This document shows positions 9,001 through 17,476 of a stretch of 64,000 nucleotides of DNA, piece after piece. The stretch comes from Nitrospira sp. (GTDB lineage Bacteria > Nitrospirota > Nitrospiria > Nitrospirales > Nitrospiraceae), in NCBI GenBank assembly GCA_022226955.1, contig CP092079.1, positions 3,283,546 through 3,347,545 of the forward strand, read 5' to 3'. The position numbers were made by a program, and so were the translations under genes. The notes under the pieces are model-generated. The model ran no database searches, had not been told where the DNA came from, and worked only from the letters and a program-made list of their open reading frames with translations. How positions within the stretch are numbered: position 1 is the first letter of the stretch; every line of letters begins with the position of its first letter.

Positions 9001-12000
9001 CCGGGACCCTTCGCTGGATTGCCGCCAAAGGCCAGGCGGTCTGGGATGCGGTGGGACAACCGGTGCGGATGGCCGGATCTTTTAGCGACATCACCGAGCG
9101 CAAGCAGTCGGAACACAAGCTCAGCCTCACGCAATATACCGTCGATCATGCGATCGACGCCTTTTACTGGATCGACCCGCAGGCGAAAATTCTGGATGTG
9201 AACGAGGCTGCGAGCCTGATGCTGGGATACAGCAAAGACGAACTCCTCGCGATGTCCGTGTACGATCTGAATCCTTCTTTTCAGGCCAGCAGCTGGCCTG
9301 AATTCTGGGCGGAAAGCAAGCAACGGCGATCGATGCAATTTGAGACCGCCCATCGCGCCAAGCAAGGACAGCTCATCCCGGTCGAAATCCAAGTCAATCA
9401 TCTCACATTCGAGGGAAAAGAATTTCATTGCGCCTACGTGCGGGACATTACAGAACGCAAGCGAGCGGAGCTGGCGCTCCGGGAAAGCGAGGCGCGGACC
9501 CGATCCATTCTCGAAACCGCCTTAGACGCAGTCGTGTCCATCGACGACCGCGGGCTGATCATCGGCTGGAACCCCCAGGCGGAAATCCTGTTCGGCTACT
9601 CCGCTGACGACGTATTGGGACATCCCTTAGACGACACCATTATCCCAGCCCGATACCGGCACGCGCACACCCACGGAATGAACCGCCTCATACGCGGGGA
9701 GGAAGGCGCCGACACGAAACGCCGCTTCGAATTCTTCGCCCTCCATCGAAGCGGGCGAGAATTCCCTGTCGAATTCGCCATTGCCACGGCACAGGTCGAA
9801 GGACAGTCCCTGTTCACCGCGTTCATCCGCGACATCACCGAGCGCAAACAGGCGGAAACGGCGTTGCGGGAAAGCGAGGAGCGCTACCGAACCGTGATCG
9901 ACCTCTCGCCTTCCGGTATCATTGTCTTCTGCGAAGGGCGGCCGGTCTATGCCAACTCCATGGCTGTCACGATCCTTGAAGCCGAAGGGCTGGACGGTAT
10001 TCTTGAGTGCTCCTCCCTCGACTTCATCCATCCCAATTACCATGAGCAGGCCGTGCATACCATCCGCAAAGTTCTCGCCGGCGAAACTCCCGTACACCGG
10101 GCGGAGCGGGTGTATGTGAAAATGGACGGCACTCCCATCCACGTGCAAGTAGAAACCGTGCGGCTCATGTGGAACGGGAAGCCGGCCGTTCAAGAGTTCT
10201 TCTCCGACATTACCGAACGCAAACAGATGGAGGAGGCCCTCCAGCGGAACGAACGGCAGCTCCGGACCGTGCTGGACACCCTGCCAATCGGCGTCTGGTT
10301 CACAGACGAGAAAGGGCATGTGCTATACGGGAATCCCGTCGGCCAACGCCTCTGGTCTGACGCGACCAGGGTCGGCCTCCCACAACCCGAGGGCTCCACC
10401 CTGTGGTGGGAGACGCTCGAAAAAATGGACTCGCCCCATCGATGGACCATCGGAGCCGTACTCGCTCGCGGACGGGATCAGATGAACGAAATGCTGGAAA
10501 TCGAGACGACCACCGGGGACCGACGGACCATCCGAAACTCCGCCCTCCCGGTAAAAAATGACGCAGGAGGGATTTTAGGCGCCATCGTGCTCAATGAAGA
10601 CATCACGGCCCGGATCCGCGCCGAGCAAGCCCTGCGCCAGGAACATGGGCTCCTGATGGCGGTCATGGATGCGGCAACCGATATTATCTTCGTCAAAGAT
10701 CTCATGGGCCGGTACATCCATATGAATCGAGCCGGCGCGCGCACGATTGGGATGGCCGTCGACGAGGTGATTGGATGGAACGACTATGCGATCTGGGCGC
10801 CCGATCTGGCAGCCTCCTGCCAACTCGCCGACCGCCGCGTGCTCGACACCGGCGAACCGATCACAGTGGAAGAAATATCGGAAGACAATGACAACGCCAC
10901 GATCTACCTCACGACGAAAGCGCCTTACCGCGATCCTGAAGGCCGAATCGTCGGGGTTATCGGGGTAGCCCGCGACATCACCGAACGGAAACGCGCTGAA
11001 GAGGCCTTGCGAGCCAGTGAGCAACTCTTTGCCAAGGCCTTTCGAGCCAGTCCGAATCCCATCGCAATCACCGAGGTCGCCACCGGGCGGTGCATTGACA
11101 CGAACCAGGCCTGCTTGGACCTTCTGGGGTTCTCCCGCGAAGAAACCGTCGGACAGACCACCCTCATGCTAAGCATCTGGCCAAACCCGCAAGACCGGGA
11201 TCGGTTGATCACGCGATTGCAAACGCCCGGTCCGATACGCAATGAGGAAATGACCTTCAGCACCAAATCCGGGGACCTCCGCCATGTCTTGGTCTCGTCC
11301 GACCTCGTGGAGATGAACGGCAAGCAATGCCTCATCACGGTCGGAAGCGACATCACCGAACGGATGCGCGCCGAAGAAGATCTGCGGCGGTCCCATGCCT
11401 TCATCAGACAAATCATCGACACCAATCCCAACTTCATCTTCGCCAAAGACCGCGACGGGCGCTTCACCCTTGTGAACAAAGCCATCGCCGACGCGTATGG
11501 CACAACCGTCGACAACTTGCTCGGAAAGACTGACGCGGACTTTAATCGGAATGCCGAGGAAGTCGCCTTCTTCCTGCGCAAAGACCGCGAGGTAATGGAC
11601 CACCTTCACGAGCAATTCATCCCGGAAGAGCGGATCACCGATGCCACGGGAACCGTGCGCTGGCTGCAAACCGTCAAGCGGCCCATTCTCGATGAAACGA
11701 GTCAGACCACCATGGTGCTCGGCGCCTCCACCGATATCACCGAACGAAAGCGGATCGAAGAAGCACTGCGGCAACGGGAACGCGACCTGCGCGCCGCGCT
11801 CGATGAGCGCGAGCGCATCAGCCAAGACCTTCACGACGGCATTCTTCAATCCCTCTATGCCGTCGGGCTCGGCCTGGAAGCCTGTGCGCCGCTCATGACG
11901 CAGCAGCAGTACCCCAAAGCCGTCGCGACCATGGGAAAGGCCATCGGGCAATTGAACCACGTCATGAGCGAGGTCCGAAACTTCATTGCCGGGCTGGAAT

Positions 12001-12464
12001 CGCAAGTCCTCCAAGGGAGCACGTTCCCTTCCGCGCTGCGAGAGATGGTGCGCATGCTCACAGCCCCCCATCCGCTCCGCTATACCGTCACGGTCGATGA
12101 AGGAGCGGCTAGCGGCATTTCCACCGAACAGGCCCTTCATCTGTTGAACATCGTACGCGAAGCCATCAGTAACAGCCTCCGCCACGCGCAGGCCACGAAA
12201 GCCACGGTCCGATTGAAATCGCTAGCCCGGTCCATTCGCTTGTCCATCGTCGACAATGGGATTGGGTTCGAGTCCGCCAGTATGCGCGGAGTGGGGCACG
12301 GACTGGCGAACATGGCCACGCGAGCCCGCAAGGTCGGCGGACGCTTCATCATCAAGTCCGTTCCCAAACGCGGCACCCGCATCACCATCGATTTACCAAA
12401 GGAGACCCGCCATGCCGAAAGTGAACGCGAATGCGATTCGACTGCTGCTCGTCGACGATCATGA
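6036..12464 (+). CDS. Giant cytoplasmic sensor histidine kinase: 2 GAF, 12 PAS, HisKA_3, HATPase
   Basis: A 2142-residue NarL-system-type kinase without membrane segments. In order: short coiled coil (about 5-50), GAF (48-205), PAS x4 (215-709), GAF (717-892), PAS x8 (900-1905), HisKA_3 dimerisation helix and HATPase_c (about 2030-2122). The phosphoacceptor is His1933 in RERISQDLHDGILQSL. ATP-site boxes are REAISNSLRHA, VDNGIGFE and GHGLANM. PAS domains 3, 4 and 5 are of the PAS_3 kind (GSWEWNIE, DGIWDWQIS, DGLWYAER). Most PAS units end in the D-I-T-E/D-R-K linker. The ATG has AAGGAG eight bases upstream. The cognate regulator gene starts inside its last 53 bases. Signals are unknown; haem, flavin or small ligands in PAS and GAF domains are possible. 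Confidence 0.93.
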   Translation: MSGTGYLSELESLRAQLTEVAQELAERDRALQERTVHRDRELHDLREESTLLRAIVGGTAAETGDAFFASLAKHLTATLQMQYAIIGAVRAEAPAKIRTLAVASGSALLDNFEYELGHAPCGTGLTDSFWCYTEGVQRLFPDFPPLAAMKVESHSGVSIRDKHGVVVGLIVVMDTKPIANQERLQAFLTVLVPRVAAELHRHQAEAARREAERRLQLTQFAVDHAADGVLWADTSTQFVYANHEACRSLGYTQEELLTLRIADIAPRHDPERFQYRMDRLKQGGAAIYKSVHRRKDGTEFPIEVSVTYLEHDGTVYSCAMFRDITDRTRYEQERAQALTDLQNIMETVPDILFTLDTDGDLTSWNSRLAAVTGYGPEELLHKPAAAFVPLHEQARTAEAIQQALREGRAELNGHLLTKDGRTIPYYWIGAALRDQTGAIIGITGIGRDVSARQQAEQELTRQRRHLLESQALAHLGSWEWNIESGAVDWSDEQYRIFGHAPRAMAVTYDTFLAALLPDDHDRVLAAINAALLGRAPYDIDCRIVRPTGELRTVHCRGDVTRDDSGHPVKMSGTLLDVTERTMIDEALRASEERWQLAIHGSHDGIWDWQISSGEIFYSSRWKTMRGFADHEVPNRLDKWRSRIHPDDLDRVLQNVDRYLARQTSAFFEEYRVQRKDGSYMWILDRGVALWAKDGTPVRMAGSETDITDRKRTETTLRHRLEFEQLIASLSTHFINLTSEDIDSGITHALQALAEFSSVDRSYVFIFRDQGKTIDNTHEWCADGIEPQIDRLQSIPVETFPWIMARHRRGDIVHLPRIPDLPPEAHAEREEFAQQAIQSLLTLPLLGAHGVIGFLGFDMVREERHWEPEDIALLKLVGEMFANAIERQQAEAALRKSVDRFDLGVRGSRDGLWYAERVSDDLFAPQNPIYYSPRMKEIMGVEGTAMPDVLGTWFTLVHPDDLPTVLAALTQHLEQRLPYDVEYRIYQHGTGTLRWIAAKGQAVWDAVGQPVRMAGSFSDITERKQSEHKLSLTQYTVDHAIDAFYWIDPQAKILDVNEAASLMLGYSKDELLAMSVYDLNPSFQASSWPEFWAESKQRRSMQFETAHRAKQGQLIPVEIQVNHLTFEGKEFHCAYVRDITERKRAELALRESEARTRSILETALDAVVSIDDRGLIIGWNPQAEILFGYSADDVLGHPLDDTIIPARYRHAHTHGMNRLIRGEEGADTKRRFEFFALHRSGREFPVEFAIATAQVEGQSLFTAFIRDITERKQAETALRESEERYRTVIDLSPSGIIVFCEGRPVYANSMAVTILEAEGLDGILECSSLDFIHPNYHEQAVHTIRKVLAGETPVHRAERVYVKMDGTPIHVQVETVRLMWNGKPAVQEFFSDITERKQMEEALQRNERQLRTVLDTLPIGVWFTDEKGHVLYGNPVGQRLWSDATRVGLPQPEGSTLWWETLEKMDSPHRWTIGAVLARGRDQMNEMLEIETTTGDRRTIRNSALPVKNDAGGILGAIVLNEDITARIRAEQALRQEHGLLMAVMDAATDIIFVKDLMGRYIHMNRAGARTIGMAVDEVIGWNDYAIWAPDLAASCQLADRRVLDTGEPITVEEISEDNDNATIYLTTKAPYRDPEGRIVGVIGVARDITERKRAEEALRASEQLFAKAFRASPNPIAITEVATGRCIDTNQACLDLLGFSREETVGQTTLMLSIWPNPQDRDRLITRLQTPGPIRNEEMTFSTKSGDLRHVLVSSDLVEMNGKQCLITVGSDITERMRAEEDLRRSHAFIRQIIDTNPNFIFAKDRDGRFTLVNKAIADAYGTTVDNLLGKTDADFNRNAEEVAFFLRKDREVMDHLHEQFIPEERITDATGTVRWLQTVKRPILDETSQTTMVLGASTDITERKRIEEALRQRERDLRAALDERERISQDLHDGILQSLYAVGLGLEACAPLMTQQQYPKAVATMGKAIGQLNHVMSEVRNFIAGLESQVLQGSTFPSALREMVRMLTAPHPLRYTVTVDEGAASGISTEQALHLLNIVREAISNSLRHAQATKATVRLKSLARSIRLSIVDNGIGFESASMRGVGHGLANMATRARKVGGRFIIKSVPKRGTRITIDLPKETRHAESERECDSTAARRRS

Positions 12465-13068
12465 GGTTGTCCGGGTCGGACTCCGCACCGTCCTCACCCA
12501 GCACGATCACGTCGCGGTGATCGGAGAATCTTCCACGGCCACCGCCGCCGTGCAAGACGCCATACGATTGAAACCCGATGTGATTTTGATGGATGTGCGC
12601 CTGCCGGACGGCTCCGGCGTGGATGCCTGCCGGGAAATCCTCGCGGCCTACCCACACACACGCGTCATTTTCCTCACCTCATACGCCGACGACGATTCAG
12701 TCCTCGCCGCGGTGTTAGCGGGTGCCCACGGATATGTGCTGAAAGAAATCGATTCGGCCGCGCTGCTCCGCGCGGTGCAGACCGTGGCGGAAGGCCACTC
12801 CATTCTCGACCCCAGCGTCACCGAACGGGCGCTCAAATGGCTGCGAGAGATCGGCACGGGCTCCGCTCCTCCCGGCACCGAGCCGCTCTCCCCACAAGAG
12901 GAACGCGTGCTGGCGCTCGTGGCAGAGGGTCAGACCAATAAAGAAATTGCCACCGCCCTCAATCTCAGCGATAAAACAGTCAAGAATTATTTGGCCAATG
13001 TCTTTCAAAAACTGCGTGTCACCAGACGCACTCAAGCCGCTGCGTTTTTCGCAAAACGAAAACATTAG
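12412..13068 (+). CDS. NarL/FixJ-family response regulator
   Basis: A 218-residue DNA-binding regulator. The receiver (about 8-125) has acidic pocket DDH and phosphoacceptor Asp61 (VILMDVRLPDG). The C-terminal LuxR-type helix-turn-helix is LSPQEERVLALVAEGQTNKE followed by IATALNLSDKTVKNYLANVF. It is the evident partner of the multi-PAS kinase: the ATG at 12412, preceded by GGAG, lies 53 bases inside the kinase gene in another frame. Its targets are unknown. The sequence to 13357 holds no gene I can support. Confidence 0.93.
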   Translation: MPKVNANAIRLLLVDDHEVVRVGLRTVLTQHDHVAVIGESSTATAAVQDAIRLKPDVILMDVRLPDGSGVDACREILAAYPHTRVIFLTSYADDDSVLAAVLAGAHGYVLKEIDSAALLRAVQTVAEGHSILDPSVTERALKWLREIGTGSAPPGTEPLSPQEERVLALVAEGQTNKEIATALNLSDKTVKNYLANVFQKLRVTRRTQAAAFFAKRKH

Positions 13069-13357
13069 CTGGAGTCGGACGGCTCTACTTCAGTAGGTCC
13101 TATTTTTATGCTTCGACGACACATCTATCTCTAGGCTATTCGCACGATGTTCTTTATACTTATCCATAATCTATGGTCGCTTTTCCCCCTATCTCTTGTG
13201 ACTGTTCCTCGGCAATGCTGTTTGGCTCTTCTCTGTATCGATTCCTTTTCCTCTTGTTGATGGACCCCTCGCGCCTGAGCATCGAGACTCGAGCAGACCG
13301 CAACGGCGCGCACAAAAACTCCCGCATGCCGCACCTGGCCCCGACGTGGAGTCCAGC

Positions 13358-16300
13358 ATGGATGTAACCGAAAGCCTCTTATTCGGCAGCGCCTTTCTTT
13401 CTGGAGCCGCGCTCTGGGCCTTCGTTCGTGAACGACGCCGCACCTTTCTTCAATCGAGAGTGATTGCCGCCACCAACTCCGGCGTGCTGGTCACCGATGC
13501 GTCCGTTCCCCGCCATCCGGTCATCCAAGCCAATCCAGCATTCCGGCTTCTGACCGGCTACGCAGAGAGCGAGGTCTTGGGACAATCGACTCACTTCTTG
13601 AACGGAACCCACACCGACCGAACCGCCATTGAGAAAATCGAGCTGGCTCTTCAGGACAACCGGGCTCGCCGCATCATCGTCCGCCACTATCGGAAGAACG
13701 GCACGCCATTCTGGAACGAAGTCACACTCTCTCCCGTCAAGAATCGGGCAGGAACTGTGATCCAGTTTATTTGGGTGATGAACGATGTCACTCAACGACA
13801 GCAGACCGAAGAGGCCCTCAAGCACCAGCACGATCCCTCGCACCTGCTAGCTGAGCGTATGACTGAGGCCATTCTGGTACTTGGCGAAGATACCCGCATC
13901 GTCTACGTCAATGCCGCCGGAATTCGGCTGCTCGGAGCCACTGCTCCTGAACAACTCATTGGAAGCCCTCTGGCGGCGATACTGCCTCATGACCAGCAAG
14001 AGGCCGCGCGACAACGATTGCAGCACCTACACGGCTCAGAGAATCCCTGCACCTCTTACGAAGAACGATTCGTCTGTTTGGGTTCGCCCACACCCCACAA
14101 AGTCGTCTCGGCTACGGTCTCCACCTCACTCGTGCTCTGGAAAGGAAACGCCTCCATCCTTCTCCGGCTCTCGGCGACGTCCCAAGACATTCCCGTCGAC
14201 GCCACCCCCGAAGATCATAAAGCTCATCTCCAGTCGGCTCAGGCAATCGCCCACCTCGGCAGTTGGGAATGGAACCTGCTCGACCAAACAGAACTCTGGT
14301 CCGATGAACAATGCCGGATCTTCGGTTATGAGCCGGGCTCCCTAGCCCCTACATATGACACCTTCACATCCGCGCTCCATCCAGGCGATCGCGACCGTGT
14401 GCTTGCAGCCGTCGAGAACACGCTGCAGTCCGATGCGCCATACGATGTGGACTGCCGCATTGTCCGGCCGAACAAAGACATCCGCTTCGTTCGATGCCGA
14501 GGCCGGGTCACACGCAACGAGGCGCATCAGCCGATTCGTATGTCGGGCACGGTGCAAGACTTGACCGACTACCGGCTGATCGAGGAGATCGCGAAGGAAC
14601 GTGATCTTCAGTTTCAGCTGGTGGTGGAATCCGCCCCAAACGGCATTCTCCTGACCTCGGAGGACGGAACGATCACGCTGGCGAATACGGCGCTCGAAAA
14701 GATCTTCGGCTACGGCCCCGGCGAACTCATCAGCCGCTCGGTCGACAGCCTGGTGCCAGCAGAATTCAAATCCAGCCACGCCGATCATCGCCGAGGCTTC
14801 CTCTCCTCGCCAATCGCCCGTCCGATGGGCGTCGGCCGTGAGTTTCTCGCGCGAAGAAAAGATGGATCGACCGTCTCTGTTGAAATCGGACTCGCCCCGC
14901 TTCGCACATCGACCGGCGTGCATGTCCTCGCCACCATCGTGGACATCTCCGCTCGCAAAGCTCTAGATGAACTGCTGCGTGAGAAGGACGCCTTGAATCA
15001 GGCGGTGCTCGATTCCCTGACGGCTGAAGTAGCTGTGCTCGACCATACCGGCCAGATCACGGCCGTCAACACCGCCTGGCGGCAATTCGGACAGGCGGTC
15101 GCCGGCGAAGCGACCCCGATCTCGCCGGGACACAACTACCTTGCCAGCCTGAAGCATGCAGCCCAAGGGGGAGATCACACTGCGCAGCATGCACTTGAAG
15201 GAATCGAAGCCGTCCGAACAGGAGCTCGCGACCGGTTTTCCCTCGAGTACCTGTGCCAGCTTCCCACTGAAGCGCGGTGGTTTGCCATGACCGTCATGCC
15301 GCTTCATGGCCCCTGGGACGGATTAGTCGTCACGCACGAAGAGATTTCGGCCCGCAAGCAGGCGGAACAAGAGCGAGAGCATCTCCTCACGCAAACGCAG
15401 CATCTCCAAAAGATGCAAGCGATCGGAACCTTGGCGGGCGGGATCGCCCATGAGTTCAATAACAGCTTGACCGCCGTCCTAGGATTCAGTGAACTGGCTC
15501 TCAAAGCCCTCTCCAAAGATCACAAGGTCCGACGGCACCTCGATCAGATTATTGCCGCAGGGCGAAAGTCCCGCGATCTGGTCCACCAGCTCCTCACTTT
15601 CAGCCAGCAAAGGCGACACCTCAAACGCCCGCTCTCCTTGCACATTCTCGTCAAGGAGTCGCTGAAGCTGCTCCGGCCGCTGGTCCCTTCCTGGGTTCAT
15701 CTCAATGAACGCATCCATGTGCCGACGCCGCCGGTCTCCGCCGACTCGTCCCAGATGCATCAAATGCTGCTCAATCTTGTGGAGAATGCGTTGCGCGCGA
15801 TGCAGAAAACAGGCGGAACCATGACGGTCGCGCTGGAAGAAGTCCAAGTTGAACAATTGCGAGTCGGCCCCCAAGCTCGTTTGGAACCCGGTGCCTATGC
15901 GAGACTGATGGTCCAGGACACGGGAGAAGGAATCCCGCCCGATATTCAGGAACGCATGTTCGATCCCTTCTTTACCACCAAGGATCTTGGCACAGGGCTC
16001 GGCATGGGTCTCGCGGTCGTGCATGGCATCATCACCGCCCATGGGGGAAGCATTTTTGTAGACAGCGCCTCTGGAACCGGCACGACTATCGAAGTGTATC
16101 TCCCGATTATCCCCTCCCAGAACACCGCGCCGGTCGGCCTCAACACCGACGAACCGCTTCCGCAAGGGCATGAGTGCGTCCTCTTTGTCGACGATGAGGA
16201 ATCCCTTGCCCGTTTTGGAGGGGAGATGCTAGAGTCGCTGGGATACTACGCCGTGGTGCGCATGAGTGCTTCGGAAGCGTTACAAGCGTTTCGTATGGCC

Positions 16301-16624
16301 CCCCAGCGGTTTGACCTTCTGATCACCGACGTAACGATGCCGAATATGAGCGGCCTTTCCCTAGCCAAGGATTGTCGTCAATTACGCCCCGACCTTCCTA
16401 TCATTCTCTGTTCGGGATCGGAACACACCCTCACCGAAGAGGCCAAGCACATTCAAGGATTAACACGCTATGCGCTAAAACCGCTGATGCTGCAGGATCT
16501 GGCTCGCACCATCAGACAGGTGCTCGACCAAGCGGCCTCTGAAACTCCGTCCGTCCATCGGCAATACCGTGAACTCGCCCGCGAACTTGTTGAGGAACAC
16601 GATGCCATCAGTCCTAGTCGTTGA
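13358..16624 (+). CDS. Membrane-anchored hybrid histidine kinase: 5 PAS, HisKA, HATPase, REC
   Basis: A 1088-residue hybrid kinase. One N-terminal membrane helix (about 7-24) is followed by five PAS domains (about 35-150, 165-280, 290-410, 416-535, 545-670). HisKA has His698 in LAGGIAHEFNNS. HATPase_c spans about 795-918 and includes the G box GTGLGMGLAVVHG. A C-terminal receiver spans about 938-1060, with acidic pair VDDEE and phosphoacceptor in LLITDVTMPNMSG. The PAS domains probably sense in the cytoplasm, since no periplasmic loop is visible. The ATG at 13358 has GGAG six bases upstream; an in-frame GTG at 13346 is less likely. The following receiver gene starts within its last 23 bases, so a phosphorelay is likely. 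Confidence 0.92.
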   Translation: MDVTESLLFGSAFLSGAALWAFVRERRRTFLQSRVIAATNSGVLVTDASVPRHPVIQANPAFRLLTGYAESEVLGQSTHFLNGTHTDRTAIEKIELALQDNRARRIIVRHYRKNGTPFWNEVTLSPVKNRAGTVIQFIWVMNDVTQRQQTEEALKHQHDPSHLLAERMTEAILVLGEDTRIVYVNAAGIRLLGATAPEQLIGSPLAAILPHDQQEAARQRLQHLHGSENPCTSYEERFVCLGSPTPHKVVSATVSTSLVLWKGNASILLRLSATSQDIPVDATPEDHKAHLQSAQAIAHLGSWEWNLLDQTELWSDEQCRIFGYEPGSLAPTYDTFTSALHPGDRDRVLAAVENTLQSDAPYDVDCRIVRPNKDIRFVRCRGRVTRNEAHQPIRMSGTVQDLTDYRLIEEIAKERDLQFQLVVESAPNGILLTSEDGTITLANTALEKIFGYGPGELISRSVDSLVPAEFKSSHADHRRGFLSSPIARPMGVGREFLARRKDGSTVSVEIGLAPLRTSTGVHVLATIVDISARKALDELLREKDALNQAVLDSLTAEVAVLDHTGQITAVNTAWRQFGQAVAGEATPISPGHNYLASLKHAAQGGDHTAQHALEGIEAVRTGARDRFSLEYLCQLPTEARWFAMTVMPLHGPWDGLVVTHEEISARKQAEQEREHLLTQTQHLQKMQAIGTLAGGIAHEFNNSLTAVLGFSELALKALSKDHKVRRHLDQIIAAGRKSRDLVHQLLTFSQQRRHLKRPLSLHILVKESLKLLRPLVPSWVHLNERIHVPTPPVSADSSQMHQMLLNLVENALRAMQKTGGTMTVALEEVQVEQLRVGPQARLEPGAYARLMVQDTGEGIPPDIQERMFDPFFTTKDLGTGLGMGLAVVHGIITAHGGSIFVDSASGTGTTIEVYLPIIPSQNTAPVGLNTDEPLPQGHECVLFVDDEESLARFGGEMLESLGYYAVVRMSASEALQAFRMAPQRFDLLITDVTMPNMSGLSLAKDCRQLRPDLPIILCSGSEHTLTEEAKHIQGLTRYALKPLMLQDLARTIRQVLDQAASETPSVHRQYRELARELVEEHDAISPSR

Positions 16625-16973
16625 CGACGAAGATCAAATCCGCCAATTGATCCGAGAAACCTTGGAACAGGCGGGATACGACGTCCAGGAAGCCAGCAAC
16701 GGGAAGCAAGGCCTGGAGCGGTATCGGACCAAGCCCGCTGACCTTGTGATCATGGACATTCTGATGCCGGACCAAGACGGGCTCGAAAGCATCATGACCC
16801 TGCGTCGTGAATTCCCGGCGTCGCGAGTGATCGCCATTACCGGCGGCAGCGATATGATTGGCATCTTGAACTTCCTCGATGTCGCGAAAATGCTGGGCGC
16901 CCGACGAACCCTTCAGAAACCGTTCGATATGCAGACGCTGCTGGATGCGGCGCAGTCAGAACTCAGTTACTAG
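16602..16973 (+). CDS. Single-domain response regulator
   Basis: A 123-residue stand-alone CheY-like receiver without an output domain. It has the acidic pocket VDDED, phosphoacceptor Asp52 (LVIMDILMPDQDG), the switch Thr/Ser region AITGGS and conserved Lys in LQKPF. The ATG at 16602 follows GAGG by six bases and overlaps the hybrid kinase gene by 23 bases. It probably shuttles phosphate from that kinase or acts by protein contact. The final output partner is not visible here. Confidence 0.9.
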   Translation: MPSVLVVDDEDQIRQLIRETLEQAGYDVQEASNGKQGLERYRTKPADLVIMDILMPDQDGLESIMTLRREFPASRVIAITGGSDMIGILNFLDVAKMLGARRTLQKPFDMQTLLDAAQSELSY

Positions 16974-17034
16974 CGTATCTTTCATTCATCCCACATTGAC
17001 ATCACGGCGTCCTGCCCGGCACACTGCCGCCCTC

Positions 17035-17472
17035 ATGCTTCCACCCACTCAAAGAATCCTTCTGCTGAACATCGGCCTCGGCACACTCGTCGTCGTCATA
17101 GGATTTTGGTTGCTCTGGGGTACGTTCTCACCGTGGCTCGTTGCTCTGTGGGCGCTGCTCATCGCAGTATTCTTATACTGGAAATGCCGCGCCATCGCGG
17201 AAGTTTGGGCTTGGTCAACCTTGTTGCTCGGGCTGGAAAGTTTTGCATGGCCGCTGCAACTGATGCTCCAGCTCAAATCAGCGGCGGTAGCACCCTCCGA
17301 TGAAGAAATGGGTACCATCCTCTCCGCGGTGGTCCTTGGCCTGTTCTCGTCGGTCTTTTGGATGTCCTTTTCCTACGGCCTGTTTAAACGCAAGCCAGAA
17401 GCACCGGCACCCCCAGCCATCCCCTCCACCGCTGAACCAACCACACGGTCTTCTCGACAGAAAAAGCGATAG
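17035..17472 (+). CDS. Small integral membrane protein, unknown function
   Basis: I do not recognise this family. The 145-residue product from the ATG at 17035 has about four hydrophobic segments. The first two are LLLNIGLGTLVVVIGFWLLW and VALWALLIAVFLYW, and another lies near residues 97-115. The tail is Pro/Ala-rich and ends in RQKKR, predicted cytoplasmic. No good ribosome site precedes the ATG, and an upstream in-frame extension back to 16879 would overlap the receiver gene, so the start is uncertain. It ends four bases before the convergent priA stop. The membrane-like composition supports a real gene. Confidence 0.6.
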   Translation: MLPPTQRILLLNIGLGTLVVVIGFWLLWGTFSPWLVALWALLIAVFLYWKCRAIAEVWAWSTLLLGLESFAWPLQLMLQLKSAAVAPSDEEMGTILSAVVLGLFSSVFWMSFSYGLFKRKPEAPAPPAIPSTAEPTTRSSRQKKR

Positions 17473-17476
17473 ACAT

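Noticed and set aside
12256-12411. Extended start for the NarL-type regulator.
   Set aside because: The extra 52 residues are an out-of-frame reading of the kinase C-terminus; the ATG at 12412 has a GGAG and begins the receiver fold.
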